DNA of 64,000 nt from Rhodovulum sp. ES.010 (GTDB lineage Bacteria; Pseudomonadota; Alphaproteobacteria; Rhodobacterales; Rhodobacteraceae): NCBI RefSeq assembly GCF_900142935.1, contig NZ_FSRS01000001.1:1250001-1314000 (forward strand), read 5' to 3'. Under the pieces are notes generated by a model. It was given only the letters and a program-made list of their open reading frames with translations, did no database searches and was not told the DNA's origin. Positions 18,474 to 31,526 of this stretch are shown here, one piece after another (the first letter of the stretch is position 1; every line of letters begins with the position of its first letter). A program made the position numbers and the translations under genes.

Positions 18474-19808
18474 CTACCAGTTCTCCTTGAACCAGCGCAC
18501 CGCGCGCTTGAGCGAGCGGGCCGGGTAGCGTTCGGCCGGAATGTCGAAATCCCACCATTCGTCCTGCGGGTGCGCGGCGAAGAGACAAAGCCCCACCGAG
18601 GCCGCGAATCCGGGCCCGGTGGCCGATTGCGGCAAGCCCTGGATGCGCAGCGGCCGCCCCAGCCGCACCTGCTGGCCGAGTATCCGCGAGGCCAGCCCGT
18701 CGAGGCCGGGGATTTGGCTGCCGCCGCCCGTGAGCACGATCTGCCGCGAGGGCAGATGCTCGAACTCGGCGGCGTCGAGCCGGGCGCGCACCTCCTCGAG
18801 GATTTCCTCGACGCGGGGGCGCATGATCCCGATCAGCTCGGTCCGGCTCACGGTGCGGGTGTCGCGCTCGTAGTCGCCGCTGTCGCCGCCCAGGTCGATC
18901 ATCTCGCGGTCGTCCATGCCGGTCGCCACGACGCCGCCATAAAGCGTCTTGATCCGTTCCGCGGTCGACAGCGGCACGTGCAGCCCCTTGGAGATGTCGG
19001 CAGTGACGTGATCGCCGCCCATCCGCACGCTGTCGGCATAGATCATGTGTTTCTTGATGAACACGGAAAGGCCGGTCGCCCCCCCGCCGAGGTCGATGCA
19101 GGCGCCCCCCAGTTCCTGTTCGTCCTCCACCAGCGCCGACATGCCCGCGGCATAGGCCGACGACGCGAGCCCGGCGAGTTCCAGATCGCACCGCTTCACG
19201 CAATGCACCAGGTTCTGAACCGCCCCCGCGTCGACCGTCAGCAAGTGCATGTCGCAGGCCAGCCTGTGGCCGATCTGGCCCCGCGGGTCCACGAGCCCGG
19301 AGCGGTGGTCGAGGGCGAAGTTCACCGGCTGGGCATGCAGCACCTCGCGCCCCGCGCCGATCGGCGGCACCTCGCAGGCGGCCAGAACGCGCGCGATATC
19401 GGCCTCGCTCGCCGTGGTCTCTTCAAGCTCCACCTCGCCCGCCAGCCCGTAGGAGCGCGGCCCCGCCCCCGAGAAACAGGCGATGACATGGTCGACGCGC
19501 ACCTGCGCCATCTTCTGGGCGGCCTGCACCGCGGTGCGGATCGCGCGCTCGGCCTCGTGCATGCCGTGGATTTCGCCGAAGCGCACCCCGCGCGAACGGG
19601 TCGTCGCCGCGCCGATCACGCGGAACCGCGACTGTCCGGCCAGCGCGCCGATCTGCTCGACCCCGCCCGCCGGTCGGATCCCGTCGAAGCGCAGCACGAG
19701 GCAGGAGATCTTGGAACTGCCCACGTCGAGAATGGCGATCACGCCCCGGTCCATCGCCTGCTTGCGCATCCGCCGCATCGCCCGCTGGGCCTGGTAGAGA
19801 TCGGTCAT
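18474..19808 (-). CDS. ftsA: Cell division protein FtsA
   Basis: FtsA is the actin-like membrane tether for FtsZ. The 444-residue product has actin-fold phosphate motifs (AILDVGSSKISCLV near the N-terminus and DLGGGATGLSVFI in the middle), the SHS2/1C insert, the adenosine loop IVLTGGGSQIPGLDGL, and a C-terminal amphipathic end RSLKRAVRWFKENW that should bind membrane. ATG 19808 shares its A with the TGA of ftsQ (TGATG), so translation is coupled. A TTG one codon earlier has slightly better spacing (seven bases) from AGGAG. Length is normal. Confidence 0.96.
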   Translation of the reverse strand: MTDLYQAQRAMRRMRKQAMDRGVIAILDVGSSKISCLVLRFDGIRPAGGVEQIGALAGQSRFRVIGAATTRSRGVRFGEIHGMHEAERAIRTAVQAAQKMAQVRVDHVIACFSGAGPRSYGLAGEVELEETTASEADIARVLAACEVPPIGAGREVLHAQPVNFALDHRSGLVDPRGQIGHRLACDMHLLTVDAGAVQNLVHCVKRCDLELAGLASSAYAAGMSALVEDEQELGGACIDLGGGATGLSVFIKKHMIYADSVRMGGDHVTADISKGLHVPLSTAERIKTLYGGVVATGMDDREMIDLGGDSGDYERDTRTVSRTELIGIMRPRVEEILEEVRARLDAAEFEHLPSRQIVLTGGGSQIPGLDGLASRILGQQVRLGRPLRIQGLPQSATGPGFAASVGLCLFAAHPQDEWWDFDIPAERYPARSLKRAVRWFKENW

Positions 19809-20683
19809 CAATTCGTCGCTCCTGATTGAAGTCTTCTTATCCGCCTGAATTCCTCGACCGCCTCGGGCGCCAGCCGCACCGTGGGGCGCACCGGGTTGCG
19901 CAGGTCGACCACCTGGATGTTGCGCCCCAGCATGTCGTTGACCTGGTTGAGCGCGATCACGCGCTCCAGCGTCGCCACCGCGCCGGTCTCGGGCAGCAGG
20001 ATGCGCTGGTCCCGATCCAGCACCACGTCCCAGCGCCGCTCGCCGACCCGCACCAGCCCGCGCAGGCGGGCCTTGATCGGGGTCGCCGCGGCGACGAGTT
20101 GCAACGCCTCGGGCACCGCGCGCGCCGCGCCCTCGCCGGCGACAAGCGGCAGGTCGGGCCGACCGCCCCGCGCCTCGAGCGGCGCGACGCGGTTGCCCTG
20201 CGCATCGAGCAGGTCTAGGCCGCCGCGGCCGCGCCAGACGACCGCCGGCACCCGCTCTTGCACCTTCATTTCCAGGATGCCGCCGGGCCGGATCCGCAGT
20301 TCGGCCGATTTCACCGCGTCAAGCTCCAGCACCGTCCGGCGCATCGCGCGCAGGTCGAGGTCGAAAGACGAGACCGGGAAGTCCAGCGGCAGAAGCTCGC
20401 GGATATCTTCGTCGACCGAGGGAGAGGCCCCGTCGATCGCCATCAGCTTGACCATGAATTCGGGGCGCGTTTCGACTTGCCGGCGAATGTCGGTGATCTG
20501 CGCCGCGAGCGCCTCGCGCCGGCCCGCGTCTGCAAGCCATAGCGCCGGGATGGCGACGAGCACGGCGAGCGGCAGCCCCTTCACCAGCGCCTTGCGCACC
20601 AGCGGCGTGAGCCACAGCCGCTGCAGCCGGTAGGCCCAGCGCGACGGCGCCGGATCGCGCGGCGGCACCGTCAGCGCGCACAT
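19808..20683 (-). CDS. ftsQ: Cell division protein FtsQ
   Basis: FtsQ is a bitopic inner-membrane divisome protein linking FtsA/FtsK to the FtsB-FtsL complex. The 291-residue product has a basic cytoplasmic N-terminus, one hydrophobic segment near residues 36-52, then a POTRA domain (about 70-140: [19 protein letters not shown]) and a beta domain. ATG 20683 ([10 protein letters not shown]) lies inside the 3-prime end of ddl, overlapping it by 13 bases; more upstream starts would overlap ddl heavily. The weak sequence signature is typical of FtsQ; assignment rests on the POTRA pattern and on its position between ddl and ftsA. Confidence 0.93.
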   Translation of the reverse strand: MCALTVPPRDPAPSRWAYRLQRLWLTPLVRKALVKGLPLAVLVAIPALWLADAGRREALAAQITDIRRQVETRPEFMVKLMAIDGASPSVDEDIRELLPLDFPVSSFDLDLRAMRRTVLELDAVKSAELRIRPGGILEMKVQERVPAVVWRGRGGLDLLDAQGNRVAPLEARGGRPDLPLVAGEGAARAVPEALQLVAAATPIKARLRGLVRVGERRWDVVLDRDQRILLPETGAVATLERVIALNQVNDMLGRNIQVVDLRNPVRPTVRLAPEAVEEFRRIRRLQSGATN

Positions 20684-21594
20684 GAGGCGTCCTCCACGAT
20701 CCAGCGGCAGAGCGCGCCGAAGGACAGCCCGGACCGGGCCGCCTGCTCGGGCGCGAGCGAGGTCGGCGTCATGCCAGGCTGGGTGTTGGTTTCCAGAAGG
20801 ATCAGCCCATCCAGCCCGCGCGCCTCGTCCCACCGGAAATCGGTACGGCTCAGGCCCCGGCAGCCCAGCGCCTCATGCGCGCGCAGCGCGTAGTCGAGGC
20901 AGGCGTCGAACACCTCCTGGGGAATCTCCGCCGGCACGACATGGCGCGAGCCGCCCTCGGCATACTTGGCGTGGTAGTCGTACCAACCCTCGGTCACGAT
21001 GTCGGTCACGGTGAAGGCCCGGTCGCCCATCACGGTCGTCGTCAGCTCGCGCCCCGGCGCGTAGGCCTCGACCATGACCGTGTCGGGCATGTCTTCGCCC
21101 AGGTGCGGCGGCGCGTCGGCGGCCTCCCGCACGATGTGGATGCCGACCGACGAGCCCTCGTTGTTCGGCTTGACGACGTAGGGCGGCGCCATCACGTGCC
21201 GCGCGGCGACCTCGTCCTTGTCCGCCAGCAGGCTCTCGACCACCGGCAGGCCGGCGGCGCGATACACCGCCTTGGTGCGCTCCTTGTCCATCGCCAGCGC
21301 CGAGGACAGCACGCCCGAATGGGTATAGGGCAGCCCCAGCCATTCCAGCAGCCCCTGCACGCAGCCATCCTCGCCCCAGCGGCCATGCAGCGCGTTGAAA
21401 CAGACATCGCGAGACAGGTCCGCCAGGCGCGCGGGCAGATCCTGCCCGGCGTCGACCTCGACCACGTCGAAACCTTCCCCACGCAGGGCCGCGGCGCATT
21501 CGCGCCCAGACGACAGCGAAACCTCGCGTTCGACCGAGGGACCGCCCATCAATACCGCCACGCGGGGGGGTGTCCTGCTCGACTTACCCGCCAC
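20671..21594 (-). CDS. ddl: D-alanine--D-alanine ligase
   Basis: Ddl joins two D-alanines for the peptidoglycan stem peptide in the cytoplasm. The 307-residue ATP-grasp enzyme has [15 protein letters not shown] (substrate loop), [32 protein letters not shown] (ATP loop) and [20 protein letters not shown] (metal and product site). Length matches DdlB (306). The start is a GTG at 21594; the next in-frame ATG falls inside the conserved VLMGGPS strand and is too late. AGAGG lies about six bases upstream. A GC-rich hairpin (21609-21628) sits in the 49-base gap after murB. Confidence 0.96.
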   Translation of the reverse strand: MAGKSSRTPPRVAVLMGGPSVEREVSLSSGRECAAALRGEGFDVVEVDAGQDLPARLADLSRDVCFNALHGRWGEDGCVQGLLEWLGLPYTHSGVLSSALAMDKERTKAVYRAAGLPVVESLLADKDEVAARHVMAPPYVVKPNNEGSSVGIHIVREAADAPPHLGEDMPDTVMVEAYAPGRELTTTVMGDRAFTVTDIVTEGWYDYHAKYAEGGSRHVVPAEIPQEVFDACLDYALRAHEALGCRGLSRTDFRWDEARGLDGLILLETNTQPGMTPTSLAPEQAARSGLSFGALCRWIVEDASCAR

Positions 21595-21643
21595 CAGTGC
21601 CTCTTGTCCGGGGCGTCTTGCGGCCCCGTTCGATTATGGGTTC

Positions 21644-22567
21644 TCAAGGGGCCGGTTCGCCGACCCTCATGATCTCCCACTCTAGCTCTATTCCGCTGTT
21701 TTGGAAAACCCTTTTTCGGACGTCCTCGCCCAGGCCTTCCAGCTCGGCGGCGGTCGCGCCCCCGGTATTGGTCAGGAAGTTCGCATGCTTTTCCGACATC
21801 TGCGCGCCACCCCGGCGCGCGCCGCGCATGCCCGCCTCCTCGATCACCTTCCACGCCTTCAGTTCGTGCGTGTCGTCGGCGCGCCCGGTCGAACTGAAGC
21901 CCGCGGGGTTGCGGAAGGTCGACCCGGCGGTGCGGTCCTTCGTGGGCTGGGTCGCGTCGCGTTTCGCGAGTTGCTCCTCCATCCGTGCCGCCAACGCGTC
22001 CGGCTCGCCCCGTGGCCCTTGCAGAACGGCCGAGGTCAGGACCCAGCCCTCGGGCAGGTCGGTCTGGCGATAGCGGAAGTCGAGCTCCCGGGCGTCCAGC
22101 ATCACCACCTCGCCGGCCCTCGTCACCGCCTCCGCCGAGACGAAGACATCCGCGACATAGCGCCCGTAGCAGCCCGCGTTCATCCGCACCGCGCCGCCGA
22201 TGGCGCCCGGAATGGTGCGCAGGAAGGTCAGATCGAGGCCCGCCGCCGCCGCCCGGCGCGCCACATGGGAATCCAGCGCCGCCGCCCCGGCGACCACCTG
22301 GCCGTCGCGCATCTCGATCCCGTTGAAGCCGCGCCCGAGGCGGATCACCACCCCGCGAAGACCGCCGTCGCGGACGATGAGGTTGGACCCGACGCCCATC
22401 GGGAACACCGGCATCTCGGGCGGCAACGCGGCGAGGAACGCGGCAAGGTCGTCCCGGTCGGCGGGCTGGAACAGCCAATCCGCCGGTCCGCCGACGCGCA
22501 GCCAGGTCAGGTCCGCGAGGCTCCGGTTCTCGGTCAGCACGCCCCGGACTGCGGGCATCTCGGTCAT
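21644..22567 (-). CDS. murB: UDP-N-acetylenolpyruvoylglucosamine reductase MurB
   Basis: MurB reduces UDP-GlcNAc-enolpyruvate to UDP-MurNAc with FAD and NADPH. The 307-residue product is of the short type II class. It shows [13 protein letters not shown], the FAD loop [39 protein letters not shown], and GSTFRNPAG with the proton-donating serine, ending in [21 protein letters not shown] lies six bases before ATG 22567. The start overlaps the stop of the small membrane protein before it (ATGA), so they are coupled. Confidence 0.96.
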   Translation of the reverse strand: MTEMPAVRGVLTENRSLADLTWLRVGGPADWLFQPADRDDLAAFLAALPPEMPVFPMGVGSNLIVRDGGLRGVVIRLGRGFNGIEMRDGQVVAGAAALDSHVARRAAAAGLDLTFLRTIPGAIGGAVRMNAGCYGRYVADVFVSAEAVTRAGEVVMLDARELDFRYRQTDLPEGWVLTSAVLQGPRGEPDALAARMEEQLAKRDATQPTKDRTAGSTFRNPAGFSSTGRADDTHELKAWKVIEEAGMRGARRGGAQMSEKHANFLTNTGGATAAELEGLGEDVRKRVFQNSGIELEWEIMRVGEPAP

Positions 22568-22839
22568 TCGCCGCCTCCTATCCGCGCGCCCAGCGCATAG
22601 AGCAGCGCCGACAGGATCGCAACGCCCCCCCAGGGGCCGGCCACCGCCATCGGCGCGACGGCCGCCTCGGCCTGCGCGCGGAGGGCGGCCCAGACAAGCC
22701 AGACCAGCGCGGTGTAAAGCCCGAAGAGGACCAGAAAGGCACGCCATGCCCGGTTCAACCCGTGGGACAGCGCGGCATAGGCGACCAGCGGCGCCGCCGC
22801 CCAGCCCGCATAGGCCAGGAGCACCGTGGGCCCCGTCAT
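22564..22839 (-). CDS. Small membrane protein between DUF2484 and murB
   Basis: A 91-residue protein with three hydrophobic segments (about residues 6-26, 33-53 and 68-86) and a glycine/glutamate tail. No family is recognised. ATG 22839 overlaps the stop of the preceding DUF2484 gene (ATGA), and its own stop overlaps the murB start, so it is locked into a chain of translational couplings. The conservation of that position in the cell-wall cluster hints at a role in envelope synthesis, but nothing in the sequence shows which. Confidence 0.7.
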   Translation of the reverse strand: MTGPTVLLAYAGWAAAPLVAYAALSHGLNRAWRAFLVLFGLYTALVWLVWAALRAQAEAAVAPMAVAGPWGGVAILSALLYALGARIGGGE

Positions 22840-23099
22840 TCCTCGCGGTGGCGCCGGCGCAGCGGGCGCAGCAGCCAGCGGCCGAAATAGAGCACCGGCC
22901 AGCGGAGCACCGAGACGCCGCACCCCAGCGCGACGAACCCCCAGACCGGGCCGTTCTGATAGGTGACAAGACCGAGGATCGGGATGCCCACGGCGATCAG
23001 CCCGTACGCGGCGCGCCAATGGTGCCGCTCGGGCAAGAGGCTGCCGAGGCCGCTGGCGACGACAACCCAAAGGCAGGCAAGGACCAGCGAGGGGGTCAT
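22836..23099 (-). CDS. DUF2484 family membrane protein
   Basis: An 87-residue protein with hydrophobic segments at about 3-20, 31-46 and 50-68, a GPVWGF-type tryptophan motif, and a basic C-terminus ([11 protein letters not shown]). The pattern and the position between murC and murB match the DUF2484 family of Rhodobacterales, whose function is unknown. It overlaps the next small membrane gene by four bases. A GCGA-tetraloop hairpin (23129-23144) lies upstream, between it and the permease gene. Confidence 0.72.
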   Translation of the reverse strand: MTPSLVLACLWVVVASGLGSLLPERHHWRAAYGLIAVGIPILGLVTYQNGPVWGFVALGCGVSVLRWPVLYFGRWLLRPLRRRHREE

Positions 23100-23175
23100 A
23101 CCACGTCCTCCAGACGTAAGGTGGCGCGGCCGGCGCGAGCCGGCGGGTAGACGTCAGAGCCGCACGGCATCCGTC

Positions 23176-24363
23176 TCATGCCAATCCTCCCAGCGACAGC
23201 GCGAGCGCGGCGACGGCCGTCGCGACGCCCGCCCAGGGTACCCACCCGGCCACGCGGAACGGCGCGTCGGGCGCGCGCCGCTTCAGCGCGATGAGCGAGA
23301 CGTCCACCAGCGCGAAGACCGTCAGCAGCACGACCGACGTGACGCCCGCCAGCGACGCGATCGGCAGCGCAAGCGCCGCGGCGATCACCCCCGCCCCCAC
23401 CAGGAGGGTCGCCTTCACCGGCGTGCCGAAGCGCGGATGGGCGTGGTGGAAGGTCGCCAGCCGCGGCTCCCGCCGGCCCAGTCCGAAAAGGACACGCGCG
23501 GCCATCACGATCTGGGCCAGCACGCCGTTCAGCGCCGCCGCGACCGCGATCAGCGACAGGAAATCGGCATTGCCGCCGGTCCCGCGCTCCCACACCAGCG
23601 CCAGGGGCCGCTCGGTGGCGGCGAGATCGCCCGCAGGCACCGCGCGCACGGCGGCGATGCACACCGCGGCATAGACGGTGGTGGTGATCGCCAGCGCCAG
23701 CAGGATCGCGCGCGGCAGCGTCCGCGCGGGGTCGGAGACCTCCTCGGCCATGTTGACCATGTCCTCGAAGCCGATGAAGGCGTAGAAGGCCAGCACCGCG
23801 GCCAGCCCCAGGCCAGCCCAGGGGACGGGGGGCGGCGCGCTCCAGTCGGGCACCGGCGCGGCCCCGAGACCGGCATAGACCACCATGGCAAGCCCCAAGA
23901 GTTCGGCGACCGTGAAGAGGGCGGCCAGCGCCAGGCTTTCCAGCACCCCCAGCGCGGCCACGGCGACCAGCGCGGCGCCCAGGACGACGACGACCGGCGC
24001 AACGGGCATGTCGATCACCGAGACCATGTAGCCCGCACCGCCCCGCAGGACGGCCGCCGCCGACACCGTGCCCGCCAGCACGATGGCCGCGCCCACGGCC
24101 ACCGACAGCCAGTGCAGGCCCAGCCCCTGGGCGACATAGGCCGCCTCGCCCGCGGCCTCGGGCAGGCGGGTTGAAAGCTCCGCATAGGACAGCGCCGAGG
24201 GTGCCGCGACAAGCCCCGCGAGCAGGAAGGCCAACGGCGCCCACAGCCCCGCAGCCCCAGCGACCGCGCCAACCAGAACGGAGATGCCCGCGCCCACCAT
24301 CACGCCGATTCCGTAGGCGGTCAGCAGGCCGGGTCCGATGCGGCGTTTGAGGGCCTCGGCCAT
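23176..24363 (-). CDS. APC-family amino acid permease
   Basis: A 395-residue inner-membrane transporter with about 12 hydrophobic helices. The N-terminal GPGLLTAYGIGVMVGAGI and the FYAFIGFEDMVNMAEEVSDP segment after helix 6 are typical of the amino acid/polyamine/organocation superfamily. It starts five bases after the murC stop, so it should be co-transcribed with the cell-wall genes. Its insertion between murC and murB is not part of the standard dcw order. The substrate cannot be told from sequence; an amino acid used in wall synthesis is a possible guess only. Confidence 0.85.
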   Translation of the reverse strand: MAEALKRRIGPGLLTAYGIGVMVGAGISVLVGAVAGAAGLWAPLAFLLAGLVAAPSALSYAELSTRLPEAAGEAAYVAQGLGLHWLSVAVGAAIVLAGTVSAAAVLRGGAGYMVSVIDMPVAPVVVVLGAALVAVAALGVLESLALAALFTVAELLGLAMVVYAGLGAAPVPDWSAPPPVPWAGLGLAAVLAFYAFIGFEDMVNMAEEVSDPARTLPRAILLALAITTTVYAAVCIAAVRAVPAGDLAATERPLALVWERGTGGNADFLSLIAVAAALNGVLAQIVMAARVLFGLGRREPRLATFHHAHPRFGTPVKATLLVGAGVIAAALALPIASLAGVTSVVLLTVFALVDVSLIALKRRAPDAPFRVAGWVPWAGVATAVAALALSLGGLA

Positions 24364-24368
24364 CGCCC

Positions 24369-25766
24369 CTAGCCTTGCAGCCGTTTCGGCAACCCGTTCG
24401 CCCAGGCGCTGATCGTCCCGGCGCCGAGACAGACCACCATGTCGCCCGGGCGGGTCTGTTCGCGGACCAGCCGTTCCAGATCGTCCTCGGACAGGATCGC
24501 GCGTGCGTGCCGGTGGCCGTGGCGGATGAGGCCCTCCACGAGGTCGTCGCGAGAGGCGCCCTCGATCGGGTCTTCGCCGGCGGCATAGACCTCGGCGATG
24601 GCGACCACGTCGGCGTCGTTGAAGCAGGTGCAGAACTCGTCGAACAGCGAATGCAGCCGCGAATAGCGGTGCGGCTGGTGCACGGCGATCACGCGGCCTT
24701 CGGTGGCCTGGCGGGCGGCCCTCAGCACCGCGGCGATCTCGACGGGATGGTGGCCGTAATCGTCGATGATGCTGACGCCGCCCACCTCGCCCACGCGGGT
24801 GAAGCGGCGGTTGACGCCCTTGAACCCGGCGAGCGCGGCGCGGATCTCGTCCCCCTTCATGCCGAGGTGGCGCGCCACGGCGACGGCCGCCAGCGCGTTC
24901 GACACGTTGTGGTCCCCCGGCATCGGCAGGGTGCAGCCCTCGATCAGCTTGCCCTCGGCCTGAAGCGCGACGTCGAAATGCGCTACGCCGGCTTCGTAGC
25001 GCAGGTTCACCGCGCGCACGTCGGCCTGGGCGTTGAACCCGAAGGTCACCACCTTGCGGTCGGTGATCCGGCCCACCAGCGTCTGCACCTCCGCGTGATC
25101 GGTGCAGCAGACGGCCAGCCCGTAGAACGGGATGTTCGACACGAAATCGTGGAACCCCTGGCGCAGCGCGTCGAAATCGCCCCAGTGTTCCATGTGCTCG
25201 GGGTCGATATTGGTGACGATGGCGATGGTCGCGGGCAGGCGGTTGAAGGTCCCGTCCGACTCATCGGCCTCGACCACCATCCACTCGCCCTCGCCCATCC
25301 GCGCGTTCGAGCCGTAAGCGTGGATGATCCCGCCGTTGATGACCGTGGGGTCGAGCCCGCCCGCATCCAGGAGCGTGGCGACCATCGTCGTGGTCGTCGT
25401 CTTGCCGTGCGTGCCCGCGACGGCCACGTTCGAGCGCAGGCGCATCAGTTCGGCCAGCATCTCGGCCCGGCGCACCACCGGCAGGCCCCGGATGCGCGCG
25501 GCGTCAAGCTCTGGGTTGCCGGGCTTGATCGCGGACGAGATCACCACGACCTCGGCATCCTCGAGGTTCTCGGCCCGCTGGCCCTCGAAGATCGTGGCGC
25601 CCAGCCCCTTCAGCCGCTCGGTGATCTTCGTCGCCTTCAGGTCGGAGCCCTGCACCCGGTAGCCGAGGTTCAGCAGCACCTCCGCGATCCCCGACATGCC
25701 GATGCCGCCGATGCCCACGAAATGGATTGGCCCCACATCGGTCGGAAGCTTGGTCGCCGCGTTCAT
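24369..25766 (-). CDS. murC: UDP-N-acetylmuramate--L-alanine ligase MurC
   Basis: MurC adds L-alanine to UDP-MurNAc. The 465-residue product has [18 protein letters not shown] (UDP-sugar Rossmann), [17 protein letters not shown] (ATP loop), [20 protein letters not shown] and [10 protein letters not shown] (C-terminal ligase domain). ATG 25766 ([12 protein letters not shown]) is preferred by homologue starts, with GAGGG about nine bases upstream. ATG 25793, two bases after the murG stop, would add nine residues and also has a purine-rich site. It is tightly packed between murG and the permease. Confidence 0.95.
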   Translation of the reverse strand: MNAATKLPTDVGPIHFVGIGGIGMSGIAEVLLNLGYRVQGSDLKATKITERLKGLGATIFEGQRAENLEDAEVVVISSAIKPGNPELDAARIRGLPVVRRAEMLAELMRLRSNVAVAGTHGKTTTTTMVATLLDAGGLDPTVINGGIIHAYGSNARMGEGEWMVVEADESDGTFNRLPATIAIVTNIDPEHMEHWGDFDALRQGFHDFVSNIPFYGLAVCCTDHAEVQTLVGRITDRKVVTFGFNAQADVRAVNLRYEAGVAHFDVALQAEGKLIEGCTLPMPGDHNVSNALAAVAVARHLGMKGDEIRAALAGFKGVNRRFTRVGEVGGVSIIDDYGHHPVEIAAVLRAARQATEGRVIAVHQPHRYSRLHSLFDEFCTCFNDADVVAIAEVYAAGEDPIEGASRDDLVEGLIRHGHRHARAILSEDDLERLVREQTRPGDMVVCLGAGTISAWANGLPKRLQG

Positions 25767-25794
25767 CCACTCCATCCCTCGTGCGAAATTCATC

Positions 25795-26889
25795 CTACTG
25801 CCCCTCTCCGCCCAATGCCTCGACGATTTCGACCAGCCGGTCCGTCGCGTCCGGCCGCCCGCAGGACAGCGCGGCCCGCGCCATCTGCGACGCCCCCTCG
25901 GGCTGCTCGAGAACCGTGGCGATTTGCGCCGCGAGGGCCGCAGGGTCAAGCGCGGATTCCGGGATCCGGATCGCGCCGCCCGCCTCGACCAGCCCGCGGG
26001 CGTTGGCGGTCTGGTGGTCGCCGGTCGCATAGGGATACGGGATCAGGATCGCCGGCCGCCCGATCACCGAGATATCGGCGATGGAGGACGCGCCCGCGCG
26101 GCTGATCACCAGTTGCGCCTCGGCAAGCCGCGCCGGGATGTCGTCGAAGAACGGGCGCACCTCCGCCTCCACCCCGACCTCGGCATAGGCCGCCGTGACG
26201 CGGGCAACGTCCTCTTCGCGGGCCTGGTGGGCGACGCGGATGTGGCGACGCAGACCGTCGGGAAGCTGCGCGACGGCCGCGGGCACGGTATCCGAGAGCG
26301 CCCGCGCGCCCTGGCTGCCGCCGATCGCCACCAGGCTCATCGGGTAATCGCCGGGCGGGATGTAGGGCGCGCCCGCGCGGTCGAGCACGGCGGCGCGCAC
26401 CGGGTTGCCGGTGTGCCAGCCCTCGACGCCCTCGGGCAGTTCCGTGGGCCATGTCCCGCAGGCGACCGCATGAACGCGCTTGGCATACAGTTCGTTGACA
26501 CGGCCGAGCAGGCCGTTCTGCTCGTGGATCATCCGCGGCAGCTTCAGCGCGATGGCGGCGGTCAGCGCCGGGAAGGACGGGTAGCCGCCGAACCCCGCGA
26601 CGACGTTCGGCCTGTCGCGCAGCATGCTGACCAGCGCGGCCAGCACGCCCGCGCCCAGCCGGAAGGGCGCGACGACCCGTTCGGCCAGCCCGCCGCGCGC
26701 CAGGCTGTCGGCCGCGACGCGCTGGATTTGGACCTCGCGCGGGAAACCGCCCGCGTAGCGCGCGCCCCGCGCGTCGGTCGAAAGCTTCACCCGCCAGCCG
26801 CGGGCCAGCATCGCCTCGGCCAGCGCCTGGGCGGGGAACATGTGCCCCCCCGTCCCGCCCGCGGCGATCACGAGGAGCGGCGCGCTCAT
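25795..26889 (-). CDS. murG: Undecaprenyl-PP-MurNAc-pentapeptide GlcNAc transferase MurG
   Basis: MurG converts lipid I to lipid II at the inner face of the membrane. The 364-residue GT-B glycosyltransferase shows [51 protein letters not shown], and the donor site [21 protein letters not shown] with [16 protein letters not shown] 26889 overlaps the stop of ftsW (ATGA). Length is normal. Confidence 0.96.
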   Translation of the reverse strand: MSAPLLVIAAGGTGGHMFPAQALAEAMLARGWRVKLSTDARGARYAGGFPREVQIQRVAADSLARGGLAERVVAPFRLGAGVLAALVSMLRDRPNVVAGFGGYPSFPALTAAIALKLPRMIHEQNGLLGRVNELYAKRVHAVACGTWPTELPEGVEGWHTGNPVRAAVLDRAGAPYIPPGDYPMSLVAIGGSQGARALSDTVPAAVAQLPDGLRRHIRVAHQAREEDVARVTAAYAEVGVEAEVRPFFDDIPARLAEAQLVISRAGASSIADISVIGRPAILIPYPYATGDHQTANARGLVEAGGAIRIPESALDPAALAAQIATVLEQPEGASQMARAALSCGRPDATDRLVEIVEALGGEGQ

Positions 26890-28055
26890 GGCTGCCTCCG
26901 GCGTCGCAGGATGTCCCCGATTTCGCCCTGGGGCCGCGTGCGGGTGAGTGCCAGCAGCATCCCCACCGTGATCCCGCCCGCGATCAGCGACGAGCCGCCG
27001 TAGCTGACGAAGGGCAGCGTCATGCCCTTGGCCGGCAACAGCTTGACCGCCACGCCCATGTTGATCAGCGCCTGCACGCCGAAGGCGCAGGCAAGGCCGG
27101 TGCCGGCGAGCCGGGTGAAGGTGTCCCGCTCGCGCATCAGGCGAAACAGGGAGCGCAGCACGATCACCGCGTAGAGCAGGATGATCGCCACCACCATCAC
27201 CAGCCCGTATTCCTCGGCGGCGACCGCGATGATGAAATCGGTATGGGCATCGGGCAGCGACCATTTCACCTGCCCCTCGCCCACGCCCACGCCGAAGAAG
27301 CCGCCCTCCTGGATCGCGTTGACCGCGTAGCCCAGCTGCGTGCGCGGGTCGATCTCGGGGTTGAGGAACCCGTCGATGCGGCGGGCGAAATGCTCGGAAC
27401 TGTGATAGGCGAGGCTGCCCCCCGCGACCACGCCCCCGGCAAGCGCCACCAGCACTACGAAGGACGCGCCGGCCACGAAGTAGATCACGCCCCAGGCGAA
27501 CAGGATCAGCGCCGCCTGCCCGAAATCGGGCTGGAGCGCGAGGAAGCCCACCACCACCAACGCGACGCCCAGCGACATCGCGCGGCCCGGCGGGCCGTTC
27601 AACTCCTGCGCGGCGGCCATCATCCAGGCGGCGAGGATCACGAAGCCGGGTTTGAGGAATTCTGACGGCTGGACGGAGGCGAAGCCGAGCGAATACCACC
27701 GCACCGCGCCCTTGCCGAAATCGGTACCGAAGACCGGCAGCAGGGCGAGCGCGACGAAGGCCGCGAAAAAGCCCAGCACACCCAGCCGGCGCACGAGGTC
27801 GGGCGACATCATCGAGAAGACCAGCATCGTCGCCAGCGCCATGCCGCCGAAGACGACCTGGCGCTCGACGTAATGGAACGCCTCGAAGCCGTTCTTGGCG
27901 GCCAGCGGCGGCGATGCGGCAAGCCCGAGCAGCAGCCCCACCCCGAACAGCATCAGCACGCAGGACAAGGCCCACTTGTCGACCGTCCGCCACCACCGCG
28001 GCAACACCGCTTCGCCCGCGCGAATGGGCGCGGTCCCGTAGACCATTTCCGTCAT
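26886..28055 (-). CDS. ftsW: Septal peptidoglycan polymerase FtsW
   Basis: FtsW is the SEDS-family glycosyltransferase that polymerises lipid II at the septum with FtsI. The 389-residue product has about ten membrane helices, [17 protein letters not shown], the loop [19 protein letters not shown] with the catalytic aspartate region, [19 protein letters not shown], and the C-terminal [14 protein letters not shown]. The basic tail (RRRRQP) is cytoplasmic. It overlaps murG by four bases. Its upstream neighbour is the VPLPA-CTERM gene rather than murD, so it may be expressed from a promoter in the gap at 28056-28148 or by read-through. Confidence 0.96.
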   Translation of the reverse strand: MTEMVYGTAPIRAGEAVLPRWWRTVDKWALSCVLMLFGVGLLLGLAASPPLAAKNGFEAFHYVERQVVFGGMALATMLVFSMMSPDLVRRLGVLGFFAAFVALALLPVFGTDFGKGAVRWYSLGFASVQPSEFLKPGFVILAAWMMAAAQELNGPPGRAMSLGVALVVVGFLALQPDFGQAALILFAWGVIYFVAGASFVVLVALAGGVVAGGSLAYHSSEHFARRIDGFLNPEIDPRTQLGYAVNAIQEGGFFGVGVGEGQVKWSLPDAHTDFIIAVAAEEYGLVMVVAIILLYAVIVLRSLFRLMRERDTFTRLAGTGLACAFGVQALINMGVAVKLLPAKGMTLPFVSYGGSSLIAGGITVGMLLALTRTRPQGEIGDILRRRRQP

Positions 28056-28115
28056 GGGCGCACTGCCTCGACTGCCTCTTTGTCGCCCGTTTGCCGGGTC
28101 TGGTGCTCAGTGTAA

Positions 28116-28134
28116 CGCCAAACCCGCCTTGGCG
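28116..28134 (-). terminator. Possible weak terminator after the VPLPA-CTERM gene
   Basis: CGCCAA (28116-28121) pairs with TTGGCG (28129-28134) around a 7-base loop, with TTACACT following on the minus strand. It lies 15 bases past the stop of the gene ending at 28149 and could partly insulate ftsW from it. Confidence 0.3.
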
Positions 28135-28148
28135 CCAGTCCGGAAAGG

Positions 28149-28961
28149 TTACCGGGACGGGGCGGCGCGCCGCCGCCGGGCGGCAAGAGCCGCGAAGGGA
28201 ACGAGCGCGCCCAGCATCAGCGGGATCGTCGCGGGAAGTGGGATCGGCGTGGCGGACAGGACAAACCCGTAGTCGATGCCGTCATAAATGGTCAGCGTGC
28301 GTGCCTCGCGGTCGACCTTGGAGATATAGGCATGGCCCCGGAACGACGCGTTCGGCCAAGGGCCCTTCGGATAGTCGTAGAACTTGCGCGTGCCGTACTG
28401 ACAGTAATAGAACGGCGCCGCTTGCGGGATGTCGCGGCATGTCGAGGTCTTGTTCTTGACGTCCATGAAGGCGTAGGGCGCAACGATATTCCCGTCGAGA
28501 TCGTAATTCGCGTGAACGGCCTGCGACCAGAAATAGTCCTCCTTGTAGTCGGACGAGACCTCGCGCCACTGCACGCGGATCTGCAAGCCGCCGAAGGTGG
28601 GGGCGGCGACGGCGTTGAACAGCGTGACCACCATTTCGCCGTCCACGCTCAGCGCGTTGTCGTCGTCGTCCTTGGTCACGAGCGTCCACGCGTCGGCCTG
28701 TGCGGCGTTCCACGCTTCGAACGACTGGCCGAAGAAGGTGTCGCCCTTTCCCCCGAGCGCGCTCTTGCTGATCGTCGCCGTCGACGTGCAATCCTTGTAT
28801 CGTCGGCCGGTCTTGACATTGGTGCAGAACGGGGTCGTCGCCACGACCTCCGTCTTGCCGTCGATCTTGAGCGTGGCCGCCGCGGCCTCTCCGCCGGCAA
28901 CCGGCCCCAGAAGCGCCGCCACAAGGCCGAGTCGTAACGTGCGTGCGAGGCGGTCGATCAT
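28149..28961 (-). CDS. Secreted protein with VPLPA-CTERM sorting tail
   Basis: A 270-residue exported protein. Residues 1-28 form a signal peptide ([18 protein letters not shown]...). The middle is a beta-rich domain with paired cysteines and aromatic-rich strands. The last 30 residues are the tripartite tail [11 protein letters not shown], a hydrophobic helix, and RRRR, which fits the VPLPA-CTERM signal that exosortase/archaeosortase-type enzymes process in many Rhodobacterales. No processing enzyme is in this window. AAAGGA six bases before ATG 28961 supports the start. It sits inside the dcw cluster between ornithine decarboxylase and ftsW. No specific function is recognised. Confidence 0.72.
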   Translation of the reverse strand: MIDRLARTLRLGLVAALLGPVAGGEAAAATLKIDGKTEVVATTPFCTNVKTGRRYKDCTSTATISKSALGGKGDTFFGQSFEAWNAAQADAWTLVTKDDDDNALSVDGEMVVTLFNAVAAPTFGGLQIRVQWREVSSDYKEDYFWSQAVHANYDLDGNIVAPYAFMDVKNKTSTCRDIPQAAPFYYCQYGTRKFYDYPKGPWPNASFRGHAYISKVDREARTLTIYDGIDYGFVLSATPIPLPATIPLMLGALVPFAALAARRRRAAPSR

Positions 28962-29059
28962 GTCCTGTCCTTTCGCTGCCTTGGCGAAAGGATCGGCCTT
29001 CCCGGCCCCGCGGGCATTGATCCTCGTCAAGAGCGGACGGCCGCGCGGCGCCGGCCGCC

Positions 29060-31500
<2,441 letters not shown>

Positions 31501-31526
31501 GCCGACGCGCGCCGCGGGTGGCCCCT

